Notes: a model not told the origin generated them from the letters alone. Counted from the stretch's first letter, positions 9,534-18,968 are shown. The stretch is DNA of 40,365 bases from a bacterium (GCA_900299395.1 OMJO01000017.1:1-40365), one strand, 5' to 3'. Translations and numbers: made by a program.

Positions 9534-9857
9534 TTGCACTCCTTGCAGTTGGCAACGTTCATGCTTGGCTCAAGTGACAGAACATACTTTTCATACCAAT
9601 ATACGCATTCAAAATCGAGTCCATTGGAATGGCACACCTGGTGGGATACAGATTATGGCAGTCCCCTAGACACGTATGCAAAAGATACGCCAGGCGTTTA
9701 CGTGAGGAACTTTGCCAAAGCTAAGGTAATAGTTAATCCGTCTCCCTCGCAAACACCTAGTTACGCACTCGGGGCAAGCTATCAAACAATAGATACAAAA
9801 CAGACGGTAACAAGTGTTACTCTGGCACCCAGGACAGCCGAGATTGTAACAAGGTAA
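9534..9857 (+). pseudogene. C-terminal remnant of a putative glycoside hydrolase-like protein
   Basis: LATFMLGSSDRTYFSYQ...DYGSPLDTYAKDTPGVYVRNFAKAKVIVNPS...TSVTLAPRTAEIV resembles the C-terminal part of large putative glycosyl hydrolases; in-frame TAG directly upstream; no N-terminal catalytic region. Confidence 0.55.
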
Positions 9858-9858
9858 G

Positions 9859-10191
9859 TTAGCGGTTGTCGCCCTTGCCCTTTATGACACCTCTGTTTTG
9901 ACGATCCTTCAGCTTTTGTACGTTTAGTTCCATCACTTCATCAAAGGTAAGACCTAGGCTATGGGCCAGAACCGCAATATACCAGACCACATCACCTAAT
10001 TCTTTTTTGAGCTCTGCTTTGTCGTCATCACTGATATGGCCATCCTTGTAGGCAACAATCTTTTTCCATTTTTCTAGAACCTCACCTGCTTCACCGGCCA
10101 CACCCATAGCCCAAATGGTTTTATCCATGAGATCATCTGGGTGATTATGGGCAGTCGTGAGGGCTTGCCGCTGATATTCGTCAAAAGTCAT
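9859..10191 (-). CDS. MazG-like nucleotide pyrophosphohydrolase
   Basis: AMGVAGEAGEVLEKWKK...KKELGDVVWYIAVLAHSLG, the EExxE/ExxD pattern of the all-alpha NTP pyrophosphatases. Confidence 0.85.
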   Translation of the reverse strand: MTFDEYQRQALTTAHNHPDDLMDKTIWAMGVAGEAGEVLEKWKKIVAYKDGHISDDDKAELKKELGDVVWYIAVLAHSLGLTFDEVMELNVQKLKDRQNRGVIKGKGDNR

Positions 10192-10784
10192 GTAAGAACC
10201 TTCCCTGTTTCTGCGTCTATTGTAACAGCACCCTCTCGTAATACTTCCACCACATCATCCACCACGCGGATAACGGTCGATGCTTTGCGGCCATGCAGAT
10301 CACCCCCATCAACATAAAAATCGACAGCGTCACCAAAGTATTCTCTAGCATTAGTCATAGTACCTGCCGGTGGGCTACCTGGTGTATTTGCACTGCTTGT
10401 TAGTAGAGGACCTGTTTGAACAAGTAGCTTATCTAGCTCTTTATTCTGTGGAATCCGCACGGCTACACTGCCCACCCCTTGATGCAACCACTCCATATCA
10501 ACACATGGAATCACCACGCTTACGGCTCCGGGCCAATACTGGGCAACCGCCTTGAGATAACGTGCTTTGAAACCCAGCTCCTCTAACTGACCAAGATTCG
10601 CTGCAATAACGGTCCCAGGTTTTTTCTGACGCTGTTTGAGAGCGTAAAGTCGTTGCACCGCCTGGTGCTGTGCTGCACTTGTCGCTACACCATATACAGT
10701 ATCCGTGGGCAACACACCAACTGCCCCATTTTGGAGAAGTTGGACCAAAGCTTTATTGGCTAATGAGGTAAAATTGGTCGGCAT
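10188..10784 (-). CDS. L-threonylcarbamoyladenylate synthase (Sua5/YciO/YrdC family)
   Basis: GGxxPTDTVYGV-like GVLPTDTVYGVATSA, KQRQKKPGTVI, WPGAVSVVIP, VAVRIPQNKEL, LLTSSANTPGSPP. Confidence 0.9.
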   Translation of the reverse strand: MPTNFTSLANKALVQLLQNGAVGVLPTDTVYGVATSAAQHQAVQRLYALKQRQKKPGTVIAANLGQLEELGFKARYLKAVAQYWPGAVSVVIPCVDMEWLHQGVGSVAVRIPQNKELDKLLVQTGPLLTSSANTPGSPPAGTMTNAREYFGDAVDFYVDGGDLHGRKASTVIRVVDDVVEVLREGAVTIDAETGKVLT

Positions 10785-10793
10785 TACCGACTA

Positions 10794-11330
10794 TTATAGG
10801 CCAAGTGTTGCGTCTGCCAGGTCTGTTGCAGCAAAATCTTTGCTGTCGTTTGCACTAGCCAGCGACTTATCAAGTTCCTGCGAAGTACTATCGACATCTG
10901 TAGCCTTAGCTGGTGTAACGGTAGCTGTGGTTGATTGTGTGGTTTTAGTTGCTGCAGGTTTGTCGTCATGCTTCATGGTTTTCATGTAGGCATAGTAAGC
11001 AGCCCCGGCTAGCGCAAGCGCTACTACTGTAGCTACAACAATGACTAAGCCTGTGCGCTTCTTCTTTGGAGCTCCCTGTTGTGGAGCAGCCATAGGGTTC
11101 TGTACGACAGGTGCAGGAGTACCGCTGTCTGTTGCTGGTTGAGGCGCAGAAGCTGGCTCTTGTGGTGATTCAGGGGCTGCTGGAGGTGCTACTGGTCCTG
11201 CTGGGCCTTCGGGCGAGATAGTATCGTCCATGGTTGGAGCGGCCGATGGTGAAACCATACCACCAACTTGTGGAGGTGCTACTGGCTGGTCAGGAGTTGG
11301 TGCTGATCCTGCTGGTTTGATGTCATCCAT
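10794..11330 (-). CDS. Hypothetical Pro/Ala-rich membrane-anchored protein
   Basis: Pro-rich N-term, KKKR then one TM, Thr/Asp-rich tail; TAATG overlap with the upstream gene. Confidence 0.75.
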   Translation of the reverse strand: MDDIKPAGSAPTPDQPVAPPQVGGMVSPSAAPTMDDTISPEGPAGPVAPPAAPESPQEPASAPQPATDSGTPAPVVQNPMAAPQQGAPKKKRTGLVIVVATVVALALAGAAYYAYMKTMKHDDKPAATKTTQSTTATVTPAKATDVDSTSQELDKSLASANDSKDFAATDLADATLGL

Positions 11331-12040
11331 TACTGTGTCCCCCCTGTTGTGCTGTTAGTAGTGGTTGTCGTTTCCTTCTCTTTTGCCTCCAGTGCTGCGC
11401 GAATCTCTTTGAGTGTAGGCTTGATAGTGTCGTTTACGTATGACTTTATCTCTTGCGCATCTTTAGTGACTTGTTCTCGCAAGCTTCGAGCTTTCTCAAG
11501 CGAAGCCTTGAATGAAGTCGGGTCACTTGCACAGTCCATGCTCTTGAGGTCAAGAACAGCTTGCTTGTACTTAGCTAGATCGGTCTCAAAGGTAGCTATT
11601 TTAGTCTTTAGCGTAGCTATCTCCGCTTCGAGCTTGGTCGTATCGACATTTTTAGCTTTGAGCTTCTCATCAAGCGAGGTCAGACGATTTGTCAGGTTCT
11701 TATACACTTCGCTGCGGCTTGTCTCAACACCTTTGATACGCCCGTAAAGCGAGCTAACGCTGCCTGTTTGTGCCGGCTTACATTTATCCTTTAGACGCGT
11801 TTCTTCAGCAGTGGTGAGTTTGGTCTTAAGCTCAGTCTTGCGCTCTGATAGACGCTGCAATAACAATTTGTCATCAGGCTTGATTGTATCTTCTGTCGTG
11901 TCATCGGTCTTTGTGGTTGTCGTACTGTTGGACGTGTTTGAGGTGCCCGTTTCAGCACTTACAAGTGCAGTTGTGCCTACCGTTAATGCTGGAACAGCTA
12001 ATAGTAAACTAATCAATAATCGTATTCTTTTCATTATCAA
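11330..12040 (-). CDS. Secreted coiled-coil protein
   Basis: Signal peptide (RLLISLLLAVPALTVGTTALVSA), Lys/Glu/Leu coiled coil, Thr-rich C-term. Confidence 0.75.
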   Translation of the reverse strand: MIMKRIRLLISLLLAVPALTVGTTALVSAETGTSNTSNSTTTTKTDDTTEDTIKPDDKLLLQRLSERKTELKTKLTTAEETRLKDKCKPAQTGSVSSLYGRIKGVETSRSEVYKNLTNRLTSLDEKLKAKNVDTTKLEAEIATLKTKIATFETDLAKYKQAVLDLKSMDCASDPTSFKASLEKARSLREQVTKDAQEIKSYVNDTIKPTLKEIRAALEAKEKETTTTTNSTTGGTQ

Positions 12041-12079
12041 GAATGCCTCCTAAAAACATTCTACCATAAGCTGTTTGGG

Positions 12080-12895
12080 CTATGCCAGACGAAAGCGCCC
12101 CTTATGATAAAGAATTAGACCTTCAGCAATCAAGTCGTCTAACACGCTTTCGAGTCGCACGTCATCTATACGTTTGGTAAGTTGTGCTTTTGTACAAGAG
12201 GCCTCCGTCAGGGACCTTAGTATCTGGCCACGCAGCTGTCGTCTTGAACCATCAAATGCTGGCTGTTTCGTAAAGTGTTTGCTCTGGCGAGATATATTGC
12301 CCACTGCAGTCTTCAAATACGAGCCGTAATCCATGAGAGCCCAGTACCATTCTCGCGCACGGCCCACTGGAACTGTGCGTGCAATGATCGGCTCTAACTT
12401 CTTGTCTGACACCTCATGGGCATCAGGGAAAAAGTGATGAATATATGCCGTACGTATGTTTGTCTCGATAAATATACCTGGGATGTTATACGCATAAGCA
12501 AGTACGGCTCCAGCCGTGTTCTTGCCTACTCCTGGCAGATTCACGAGCTGCGTCATGTCATCAGGAACAACCCCTTTATATGTGTCGACCACTACTTGCG
12601 CTGCCTGCCATAGATATTTTGCTCGTCGGTTATACCCAAGACCATTCCATACTCTTAACACATCACCGAGCGAGCCGTCTGCAAGGTGGTAAATATCTGG
12701 GAATTCTCGTAAAAATTGCTCGTATTTCGGCACAACTCTACTGACTTGCGTTTGTTGCAGCATGATTTCAGATACAAGTATTTTGTACACGTCAAATGAG
12801 CCATTGGCTTCCGGACGGCGCCACGGTAAATGATTGCGGGCATTGCGACGATAAAATTCCCAGACAACATCTTGAAAACCACTACTATCGTTCAT
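12080..12895 (-). CDS. mutY: MutY-like A/G-specific adenine glycosylase (HhH-GPD), lacking Fe-S cluster and NUDIX domain
   Basis: SEIMLQQTQVSRVVPKYEQFL, VWNGLGYNRRAKYL, LVNLPGVGKNTAGAVLAYAY. Confidence 0.8.
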   Translation of the reverse strand: MNDSSGFQDVVWEFYRRNARNHLPWRRPEANGSFDVYKILVSEIMLQQTQVSRVVPKYEQFLREFPDIYHLADGSLGDVLRVWNGLGYNRRAKYLWQAAQVVVDTYKGVVPDDMTQLVNLPGVGKNTAGAVLAYAYNIPGIFIETNIRTAYIHHFFPDAHEVSDKKLEPIIARTVPVGRAREWYWALMDYGSYLKTAVGNISRQSKHFTKQPAFDGSRRQLRGQILRSLTEASCTKAQLTKRIDDVRLESVLDDLIAEGLILYHKGRFRLA

Positions 12896-12913
12896 CCTCG
12901 GTATTGTAACAGG

Positions 12914-13135
12914 TCAGGAATGTCGAGTTGCAACCCACGTCATGACGACCGTGGCAGCAATCCATTGCGGAAAGATACCCAGCAGCGTGTCGCTTATGGA
13001 GTGACTGCTACGATCTACCAGAACAAAACTTGCTACCAAAAATGATACGAATGGTATGTACGTTACCCAACCCTGCCAGGAATTGGGGAGATAGCTACCT
13101 CGTACCTTTTTAAACCACTTTACTCGTCGTGCCAT
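12914..13135 (-). CDS. Small hypothetical membrane protein
   Basis: 73 aa, two TM-like segments. Confidence 0.55.
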   Translation of the reverse strand: MARRVKWFKKVRGSYLPNSWQGWVTYIPFVSFLVASFVLVDRSSHSISDTLLGIFPQWIAATVVMTWVATRHS

Positions 13136-13140
13136 ACGGT

Positions 13141-14943
13141 TTAGTAGTAGTACCAGCGATCAATGCCAGTTGTGTTGGTGACATCTTTGATCTTGAGTGG
13201 ATCACCGCCATCAATGCTCATTACATAATCAGCGGTTTCTTGGCCGCTATTAACACGGTAGACGAGCGTACTATTGTTAATCCATGTTACAGGATTGGTT
13301 AGACCATTCTGTGTGCGGGCCGTGGTATCTTTGTTGTTTGCTTGGTCATACGAAACCAATACACCCTTACCATCACGACTGTCTACCCATACTGTACGTT
13401 TACCATCAGGACTATCAGCATAAATTCGGTTGCTCTGGTTCGCCGGAGCACCACTAAGGGTAGTAAGCTTATTATTGCTTACCTGTAAGTCTTGCCATTT
13501 CTGCTGCAATGCTAGCGTCAGATGATCGTAACCACTCCTCGAGATGCTCCATACCTCATCGGTAGTGATGTTTTGTCGATTCTCACCGCTCGTGTCGATC
13601 CTGAAGAGTCCGGTGCTGCCAGCCGATTGGTACGCACTGGAAGCAGAGTAGTACAGTTTTCCACCCACTACTTGCATGTCATTAAAGTAATTTGCCGCAG
13701 CAAGTTCTTTCACGACACGCGTGTCGTAATCATAGCTCATGATTCGATTGCGCTTTGGGTTGGCCGCACTTGTACCTGCGGCAATTTGGACATAGATAAG
13801 CTTACTGCCAGACCACCCTATAACTTGCACACGCTCCGACTGGACAATGTTAATGATGCCATTATCCTTTAAGTTGATAAGTGTAAGGCTGCTCAGTAAA
13901 TAACCATCAGCATTGTGCTTATTGTCACGAGTTGAAACCAATGCTGCTACCCGCTTTGACGGATTGACTACGAGGCTAATGTCATCCCGCTCGCTTCCGG
14001 TGCCGGCAAAAGCAAGCTGCTCATTTTTTCCATCAACATCAATCTTGTACACATCATATTTGCCTGATCGCTTGCTAACAAAAGCATGCTGTTGATCGGG
14101 GACAAGCTTTACATTTTGTACGTCCTTAGTGGTGCTACTAAATTTTGCTTTTTCTTCACGGTAGCCGTCGCGTTTTATAGTAACCTCTACATTTTCTTCG
14201 GGCTTATCTATGGTAATTTTGATGACGCCTTTGTCGTCGGCGATAGCGCTCGCCTCACCACTTGTTGCCTCAGCTTTAGTGATAGGTTTCTTTGATAAAA
14301 AGTCACTGACACTCAACACAAATTGCGTACCTTGCGGTGTTAATTTCATAGTCCCCAACGGATTACTGCCCCAACCGACCGTGATCTTTTTAGTGGTGGT
14401 GGCAAACCCTCGCTTTTCAACAACAAGTTGACTACTACCGAGACGAACATGAGCCAACTGCACGTTACCGTCTTTGTCAGTTTCACCATTTTGACCACCA
14501 ACACTAACACGAACATTTTTAAGTGGTTGCTGTGTACTATCATCTAGCACCGCAATTGATGCTTTGCTTCGCACGCCAGCAGTATTAAGCATGAAATATC
14601 GTGATGGTGGGATAGCAATTAGAGCAATAAGCACTGCCACAAGCCCAGCTATAGTAGACCATCGAGCAACGGGGTTTTGCCACCACCGTGCAAAAAAGTC
14701 CTTCACCTTATCCCATTTACTATTATCTTCAGGTTTAAAAGCTTCTGCTAGTCGCTCATCATGAGCTTCGATAAGTTCATCACCTTCTTTGGCGACAATG
14801 TCATCAACTACTTCGTCCGAACCCTCGGGCATTGGCAGCTTCTCCGGTTTGGGAGATTGTAACGTTTCATCTACCTTGGTTTGTAACTCTTGTTGATCAT
14901 CACCGGGAAGGCCCGGGGTGTCGTTTTGTTCAGCTGTTGCCAT
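13141..14943 (-). CDS. Membrane-anchored protein with PEGA/carboxypeptidase-regulatory-like repeats and TolB-like beta-propeller
   Basis: Acidic N-term, one TM, two Ig/PEGA-like segments (VRVSVGGQNGETDKDGNVQLAHVRLGSSQLVVEKRGF), then blades such as SGKYDVYKIDVDGKNEQLAF and GLFRIDTSGENRQNI. Confidence 0.75.
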   Translation of the reverse strand: MATAEQNDTPGLPGDDQQELQTKVDETLQSPKPEKLPMPEGSDEVVDDIVAKEGDELIEAHDERLAEAFKPEDNSKWDKVKDFFARWWQNPVARWSTIAGLVAVLIALIAIPPSRYFMLNTAGVRSKASIAVLDDSTQQPLKNVRVSVGGQNGETDKDGNVQLAHVRLGSSQLVVEKRGFATTTKKITVGWGSNPLGTMKLTPQGTQFVLSVSDFLSKKPITKAEATSGEASAIADDKGVIKITIDKPEENVEVTIKRDGYREEKAKFSSTTKDVQNVKLVPDQQHAFVSKRSGKYDVYKIDVDGKNEQLAFAGTGSERDDISLVVNPSKRVAALVSTRDNKHNADGYLLSSLTLINLKDNGIINIVQSERVQVIGWSGSKLIYVQIAAGTSAANPKRNRIMSYDYDTRVVKELAAANYFNDMQVVGGKLYYSASSAYQSAGSTGLFRIDTSGENRQNITTDEVWSISRSGYDHLTLALQQKWQDLQVSNNKLTTLSGAPANQSNRIYADSPDGKRTVWVDSRDGKGVLVSYDQANNKDTTARTQNGLTNPVTWINNSTLVYRVNSGQETADYVMSIDGGDPLKIKDVTNTTGIDRWYYY

Positions 14944-14994
14944 GATGCTTATCCTTATCTGCTTGTAGTGTAGCAGAAAAAACAGCCTTTATGT

Positions 14995-15291
14995 CTAGCT
15001 TGTAAGGACTTTTTTAGCAAAGATTGCTACAACAATTACACTAGCAAGTAACAAACCACCGCCGAGCAGATCTATCGATGGCACAGAGCTTTGTTTTTGG
15101 GTGGTTGAAACGGCGGCAACACAATTGTTTGAGCAGCCCGGCTGCACCTGAAGCTTTTGTGAAGTAGATAGGTCAGGCTGGCTTGTGGGCGAACTCTGAA
15201 TACTAGAAAAATTAGCAACTTGCGAGCTAATTGTTGTTGTCTGTGGATCAGTTCCTGTCGCCCCGGCGGTATTACTTTGCAACATATCCAT
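14995..15291 (-). CDS. Small hypothetical protein with C-terminal TM
   Basis: Gln/Ser/Thr-rich 98 aa with C-terminal LLGGGLLLASVIVVAIFAKKV. Confidence 0.6.
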   Translation of the reverse strand: MDMLQSNTAGATGTDPQTTTISSQVANFSSIQSSPTSQPDLSTSQKLQVQPGCSNNCVAAVSTTQKQSSVPSIDLLGGGLLLASVIVVAIFAKKVLTS

Positions 15292-15303
15292 AAGCCTATT
15301 GTA

Positions 15304-16266
15304 TCAGTTTGGGAATGTCCCGCTCAGAACAAGGTGGATAAGTGCCATTCGCACATACATACCGTTACCCGCCTGACGAAAGTACCGTGCTCGCGGGTCC
15401 GCATCAACAACGGGATCAATCTCACCATCTATTGGCATGGGGTGCATAATCATACTTTCTTTAGGTAATATCTCGAGTGCTGTTTTCCCAAGTATGAATC
15501 TTGGATCCTGCTCTTCAACCATAACTGGCTGACCGTCAGCCCCAAGCTCATCTAACGGTCGCTCTTTTTGCAGTCTTGTCCAGTACACCACATCGGCATC
15601 CCCGAAAGCCTCTTCAGGATCTTCACTTTCGGTAAACGGCACACCACGTTCAGTTAGAAGATTCTTAACATCATCCCTCATAGCAAGTTCAGGAGTCGAT
15701 GTGAATGTATAGCGATTATCGGGGTACATGGACAGTACCTTAACGAGCGACCTGGCTGTTCGTCCGCGCGCTAAGTCTCCGCCAAATACCACATGGAGCC
15801 CACTCAACGTCTGCCGTTCGTTATAGATTGTATGCGCATCAAGTAGTGCTTGTGTTGGATGTTCACCGTTGCCATCACCAGCATTAAAAATTGGGACCTC
15901 CGAAGCTTCGGCAGCTTGAGCCGCAGCGCCAGTTGCCTTATGCCTAAGGACGATGACGGATGGACCATACTCAGCTAGAACCTTTATGCTGTGCTCGAGC
16001 GTTTCACCTTTAGCCGCCGATGAAAATTGTTCGGCGTTTTCCGTTCCCACCACGTTCATACCCAGTCGCTGGGCAGCAAAATCAAAACTTAATCGTGTAC
16101 GGGTAGACGCCGCATAAAAAAGGTTTACCAGAAACTCATCTTCATGCAATGTAGCAATTTCGTGACGAAGGTCTTGGTCGGCTACTTGCTCACGAAACTC
16201 GTCGGCGAGCATAAAAATATCGCCGAGCATCTCTGGTGTGAACTGCTCTGACGATAATATATGCAT
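15304..16266 (-). CDS. pyrB: Aspartate carbamoyltransferase catalytic-chain-like protein
   Basis: STRTRLSFDFAAQRLG, GDGNGEHPTQALLDAHTI, FGGDLARGRTARSL, WTRLQKERP, MHPMPIDGEIDP. Confidence 0.85.
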   Translation of the reverse strand: MHILSSEQFTPEMLGDIFMLADEFREQVADQDLRHEIATLHEDEFLVNLFYAASTRTRLSFDFAAQRLGMNVVGTENAEQFSSAAKGETLEHSIKVLAEYGPSVIVLRHKATGAAAQAAEASEVPIFNAGDGNGEHPTQALLDAHTIYNERQTLSGLHVVFGGDLARGRTARSLVKVLSMYPDNRYTFTSTPELAMRDDVKNLLTERGVPFTESEDPEEAFGDADVVYWTRLQKERPLDELGADGQPVMVEEQDPRFILGKTALEILPKESMIMHPMPIDGEIDPVVDADPRARYFRQAGNGMYVRMALIHLVLSGTFPN

Positions 16267-16338
16267 CCTAGATTTATATTGTAAACAATTTGCTTGTGGT
16301 TGAATATTGTGTTCTTGCCAACGAACTGACTAGTGTTA

Positions 16339-17097
16339 CTAAACGGTTTTCTTGTACAACCACACCGCTAACGGCGCAGCGATGACGATAATTCCCGAGG
16401 CCCATAATGCCGTATGTAGCACAGCTTCGGATGAACCAACGTTTTGCGTTAAATGTCGCACAGCATTTACCACCTGCGTTACGGGTTGATTTCGAGCAAA
16501 TACTTGCAGCCAACTTGGCATGGTTTCAACTGGTACAAAAACTGAACTGGCAAAGACCATTGGGAAGACCCATAGAAATCCTGCCACTTGCACGGTTTCC
16601 GAATCTTTCAATAGCAGTCCGATAATAGCGCTAACCCAGCTGAACGAATACGCAAAGAAGAGAACAAGCAAGATTGCCAGCATAAAGTTCCCGAAACCAT
16701 GGTGATACCGAAAGCCCAAGATCGAGCCAACAACAGACATCAGGATAATGACAAAAACGTTTCGTACCGCATCTGCCACCGTGCGGCCAGTCAGCACCGC
16801 GTAACGGGCAATTGGCAAGCTTCTCAGGCGATCAACAACACCCTTACTTAAATCCTCTGCAAGCCCAACCCCGGTTTGAATAGCACCAAACAGGGCGGTT
16901 TGCGCCAAAATACCTGGCAACAAGAAATTGATGTATTTTTCAGACCCTGTACCTCGAACTGCTCCACCAAAAACATAGTTGAATAAGAGCAGGAAGATAA
17001 TGGGCTGGATGCTACTAAATATTAATAGTTGCGGGATACGGAAATTACGCTTTACGTTGCGTTTGATGATTTGCAGTGTATCAGTAACGCCGTGCAT
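16339..17097 (-). CDS. ABC-2 type transporter permease (daunorubicin-resistance-type)
   Basis: Six-TM ABC-2 permease: QPIIFLLLFNYVFGG, FLLPGILAQTALFGA, DRLRSLPIAR. Confidence 0.92.
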   Translation of the reverse strand: MHGVTDTLQIIKRNVKRNFRIPQLLIFSSIQPIIFLLLFNYVFGGAVRGTGSEKYINFLLPGILAQTALFGAIQTGVGLAEDLSKGVVDRLRSLPIARYAVLTGRTVADAVRNVFVIILMSVVGSILGFRYHHGFGNFMLAILLVLFFAYSFSWVSAIIGLLLKDSETVQVAGFLWVFPMVFASSVFVPVETMPSWLQVFARNQPVTQVVNAVRHLTQNVGSSEAVLHTALWASGIIVIAAPLAVWLYKKTV

Positions 17098-18044
17098 TAT
17101 TTTTCGGCCTTCTCCCCTGTTATTGCCAAGAATACATCATCCAGACTGGGACGGTGCACACTCAGTTCTTCTGCCTTGATAGATGCTTTTTTCAGGGCAC
17201 CGGCAGCTGTAAGCAGATCATCACTGCCATTCTTTGTGCGCAGAAGCAGCCTACGAGTAAGTTCATCCTCTTCAACTTCTTGCTTTAGGGCTTTTTGGAG
17301 GGCCTCGCGCGCTTTTTGGAGATCTTTGTCGGCAACCTTGAGTTCAATAACGTCTTGGCCAAGGCTGCTTTTGAGTTGTTCTGCCGTTCCTTTTGCGATC
17401 ATTTTCCCATGATCGATAACGTACATGTAGTCCGCGAGTGCATCGGCTTCCTCGAGATACTGGGTTGTCAGCAAAATCGTCACCCCACGTTTTACCAAAT
17501 CACGAATAATGTCCCATAGCTGAAGACGAGTGCGTGGATCAAGGCCTGTTGTTGGTTCGTCTAAGAAGAGGACGCTAGGGGTAGCCACAAGACTGGCACC
17601 GAGATCTAGACGGCGGCGCATACCACCAGAATAGGTTTTTGTCTGACGATCAGCAGCCTCTGTGAGATCTAAGCGATCCAGTAGTTCCGCAGCACGTTGC
17701 TTGGCTTCTTTCCGCGGGAGGTGATACAACCGCGCAACCATCTCGAGCGTTTCTCGACCAGTCAGGAAATCATCGACGGCAGCAAATTGCCCTGCAAGCC
17801 CAATATGCTTACGCGCTTTGGCGGGGGTTTTCAGAACATCAACTCCGTCTACAAAAACTGTTCCGCTATGTGGTTCCAATAGGGTAGTCATAACCCTGAT
17901 AAGCGTGCTTTTACCGGCACCATTGGGCCCCAGTAAACCTGTAACTTTTCCGCGGGCAGCCGTAAGATCAACATCATCGAGTGCCTTCAACGAACCAAAG
18001 TGTTTACTGACTCCCCGTACTTCAATAGCATTGTCGTTTTTCAT
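17097..18044 (-). CDS. ABC transporter ATP-binding protein (DrrA-like)
   Basis: GPNGAGKSTLIRVMTTLL, YSGGMRRRLDLGASL, LFLDEPTTGLDPRTR. Confidence 0.94.
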   Translation of the reverse strand: MKNDNAIEVRGVSKHFGSLKALDDVDLTAARGKVTGLLGPNGAGKSTLIRVMTTLLEPHSGTVFVDGVDVLKTPAKARKHIGLAGQFAAVDDFLTGRETLEMVARLYHLPRKEAKQRAAELLDRLDLTEAADRQTKTYSGGMRRRLDLGASLVATPSVLFLDEPTTGLDPRTRLQLWDIIRDLVKRGVTILLTTQYLEEADALADYMYVIDHGKMIAKGTAEQLKSSLGQDVIELKVADKDLQKAREALQKALKQEVEEDELTRRLLLRTKNGSDDLLTAAGALKKASIKAEELSVHRPSLDDVFLAITGEKAEK

Positions 18045-18085
18045 TCTCTACTATTTTAGAACTAAATACTTAACAGGTAAAGTTT

Positions 18086-18349
18086 TTATCTAGCCTGGTG
18101 CGCTAATTCAATAGTCGCTTGGTTTATGCCGTTTGTTACATCTGTATATCCCTGTTGCTGCAACATCCTCATAACTACTGTTGCCCGGCTGCCGGAACGA
18201 CAATAGACCACTAGTGCCGATTCTTTATCAATCGTGCTTAGATCATATGTCTTTTGCAATAGCTTGGATAAAGGCACGTTCAGAGCGCCCTTCACATGCC
18301 CTAAGGCATATTCATCAGGTTCACGAACATCAATGTATGCCTTTGTCAT
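18086..18349 (-). CDS. Rhodanese-like domain protein
   Basis: AYIDVREPDEYALGHVKGALNVPLSKL and active-site loop YCRSGSRA; start at internal ATG. Confidence 0.9.
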   Translation of the reverse strand: MTKAYIDVREPDEYALGHVKGALNVPLSKLLQKTYDLSTIDKESALVVYCRSGSRATVVMRMLQQQGYTDVTNGINQATIELAHQAR

Positions 18350-18353
18350 GCTG

Positions 18354-18968
18354 TTACGCCAATCTTGCCACGACCCTGGCTGGTGCGCCGTCAAACTCAA
18401 GTTTGAGTGGCAAGGCAATGAGCTCGAAGTGTTGACCGACTAGTTCTTGCACGCTTTGGGATAGGTTTTCGATAATCAGAATGTCATTGCCGAGCAATGA
18501 TTTATGCATAGGGAAATCCTCTCCACTGTCTACACTGCCTGCATCGACACCAATCAGACTCACTTTCTTTCGGACTAATGCTTCAACGCATTTTTGGTCC
18601 ATGACAGGATAGTTCTCCCAATAATTCGGCTGGGTAAAATACTGACCCATACCGGTATAAAACAACACAGCACCACCTTCTTTTATTTCTATGGCATCAA
18701 TGAGATTGGCGTCGAAGCCAGTGGTCGCATCAATACAAACTGCCGGGACAATGAAACGCCGGAGCATAATGTCATTGAGCTGCTTGCCACCCTTGATCAT
18801 ATGAGCTGGAGCATCGATATGGGTACCGACATGTGTACCAAAACTAACTTTATGATCAACGAAACCATCCTTGTCCAGATCCCCCGACGATACAATCTCA
18901 ACCGCTGGATCGCCCGGATACACTGGCGTCTGACTATTGATAGGGTGAGTTAGATCAACAATGTTCAT
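18354..18968 (-). CDS. Cyclase family protein (kynurenine formamidase-like)
   Basis: DLTHPINSQTPVYPGDPAV and metal-binding HVGTHIDAPAHM. Confidence 0.88.
   Translation of the reverse strand: MNIVDLTHPINSQTPVYPGDPAVEIVSSGDLDKDGFVDHKVSFGTHVGTHIDAPAHMIKGGKQLNDIMLRRFIVPAVCIDATTGFDANLIDAIEIKEGGAVLFYTGMGQYFTQPNYWENYPVMDQKCVEALVRKKVSLIGVDAGSVDSGEDFPMHKSLLGNDILIIENLSQSVQELVGQHFELIALPLKLEFDGAPARVVARLA

Noticed and set aside
16274-16513. 79-aa minus ORF before pyrB
   Set aside because: Mostly overlaps the ABC permease C-terminus in another frame; no protein-like features.
4564-18044. The two ABC-2 ATPase/permease pairs as one duplicated locus
   Set aside because: Permeases differ in architecture (large external loop versus compact six-TM) and the ATPases belong to different subgroups, so recent duplication is unlikely.
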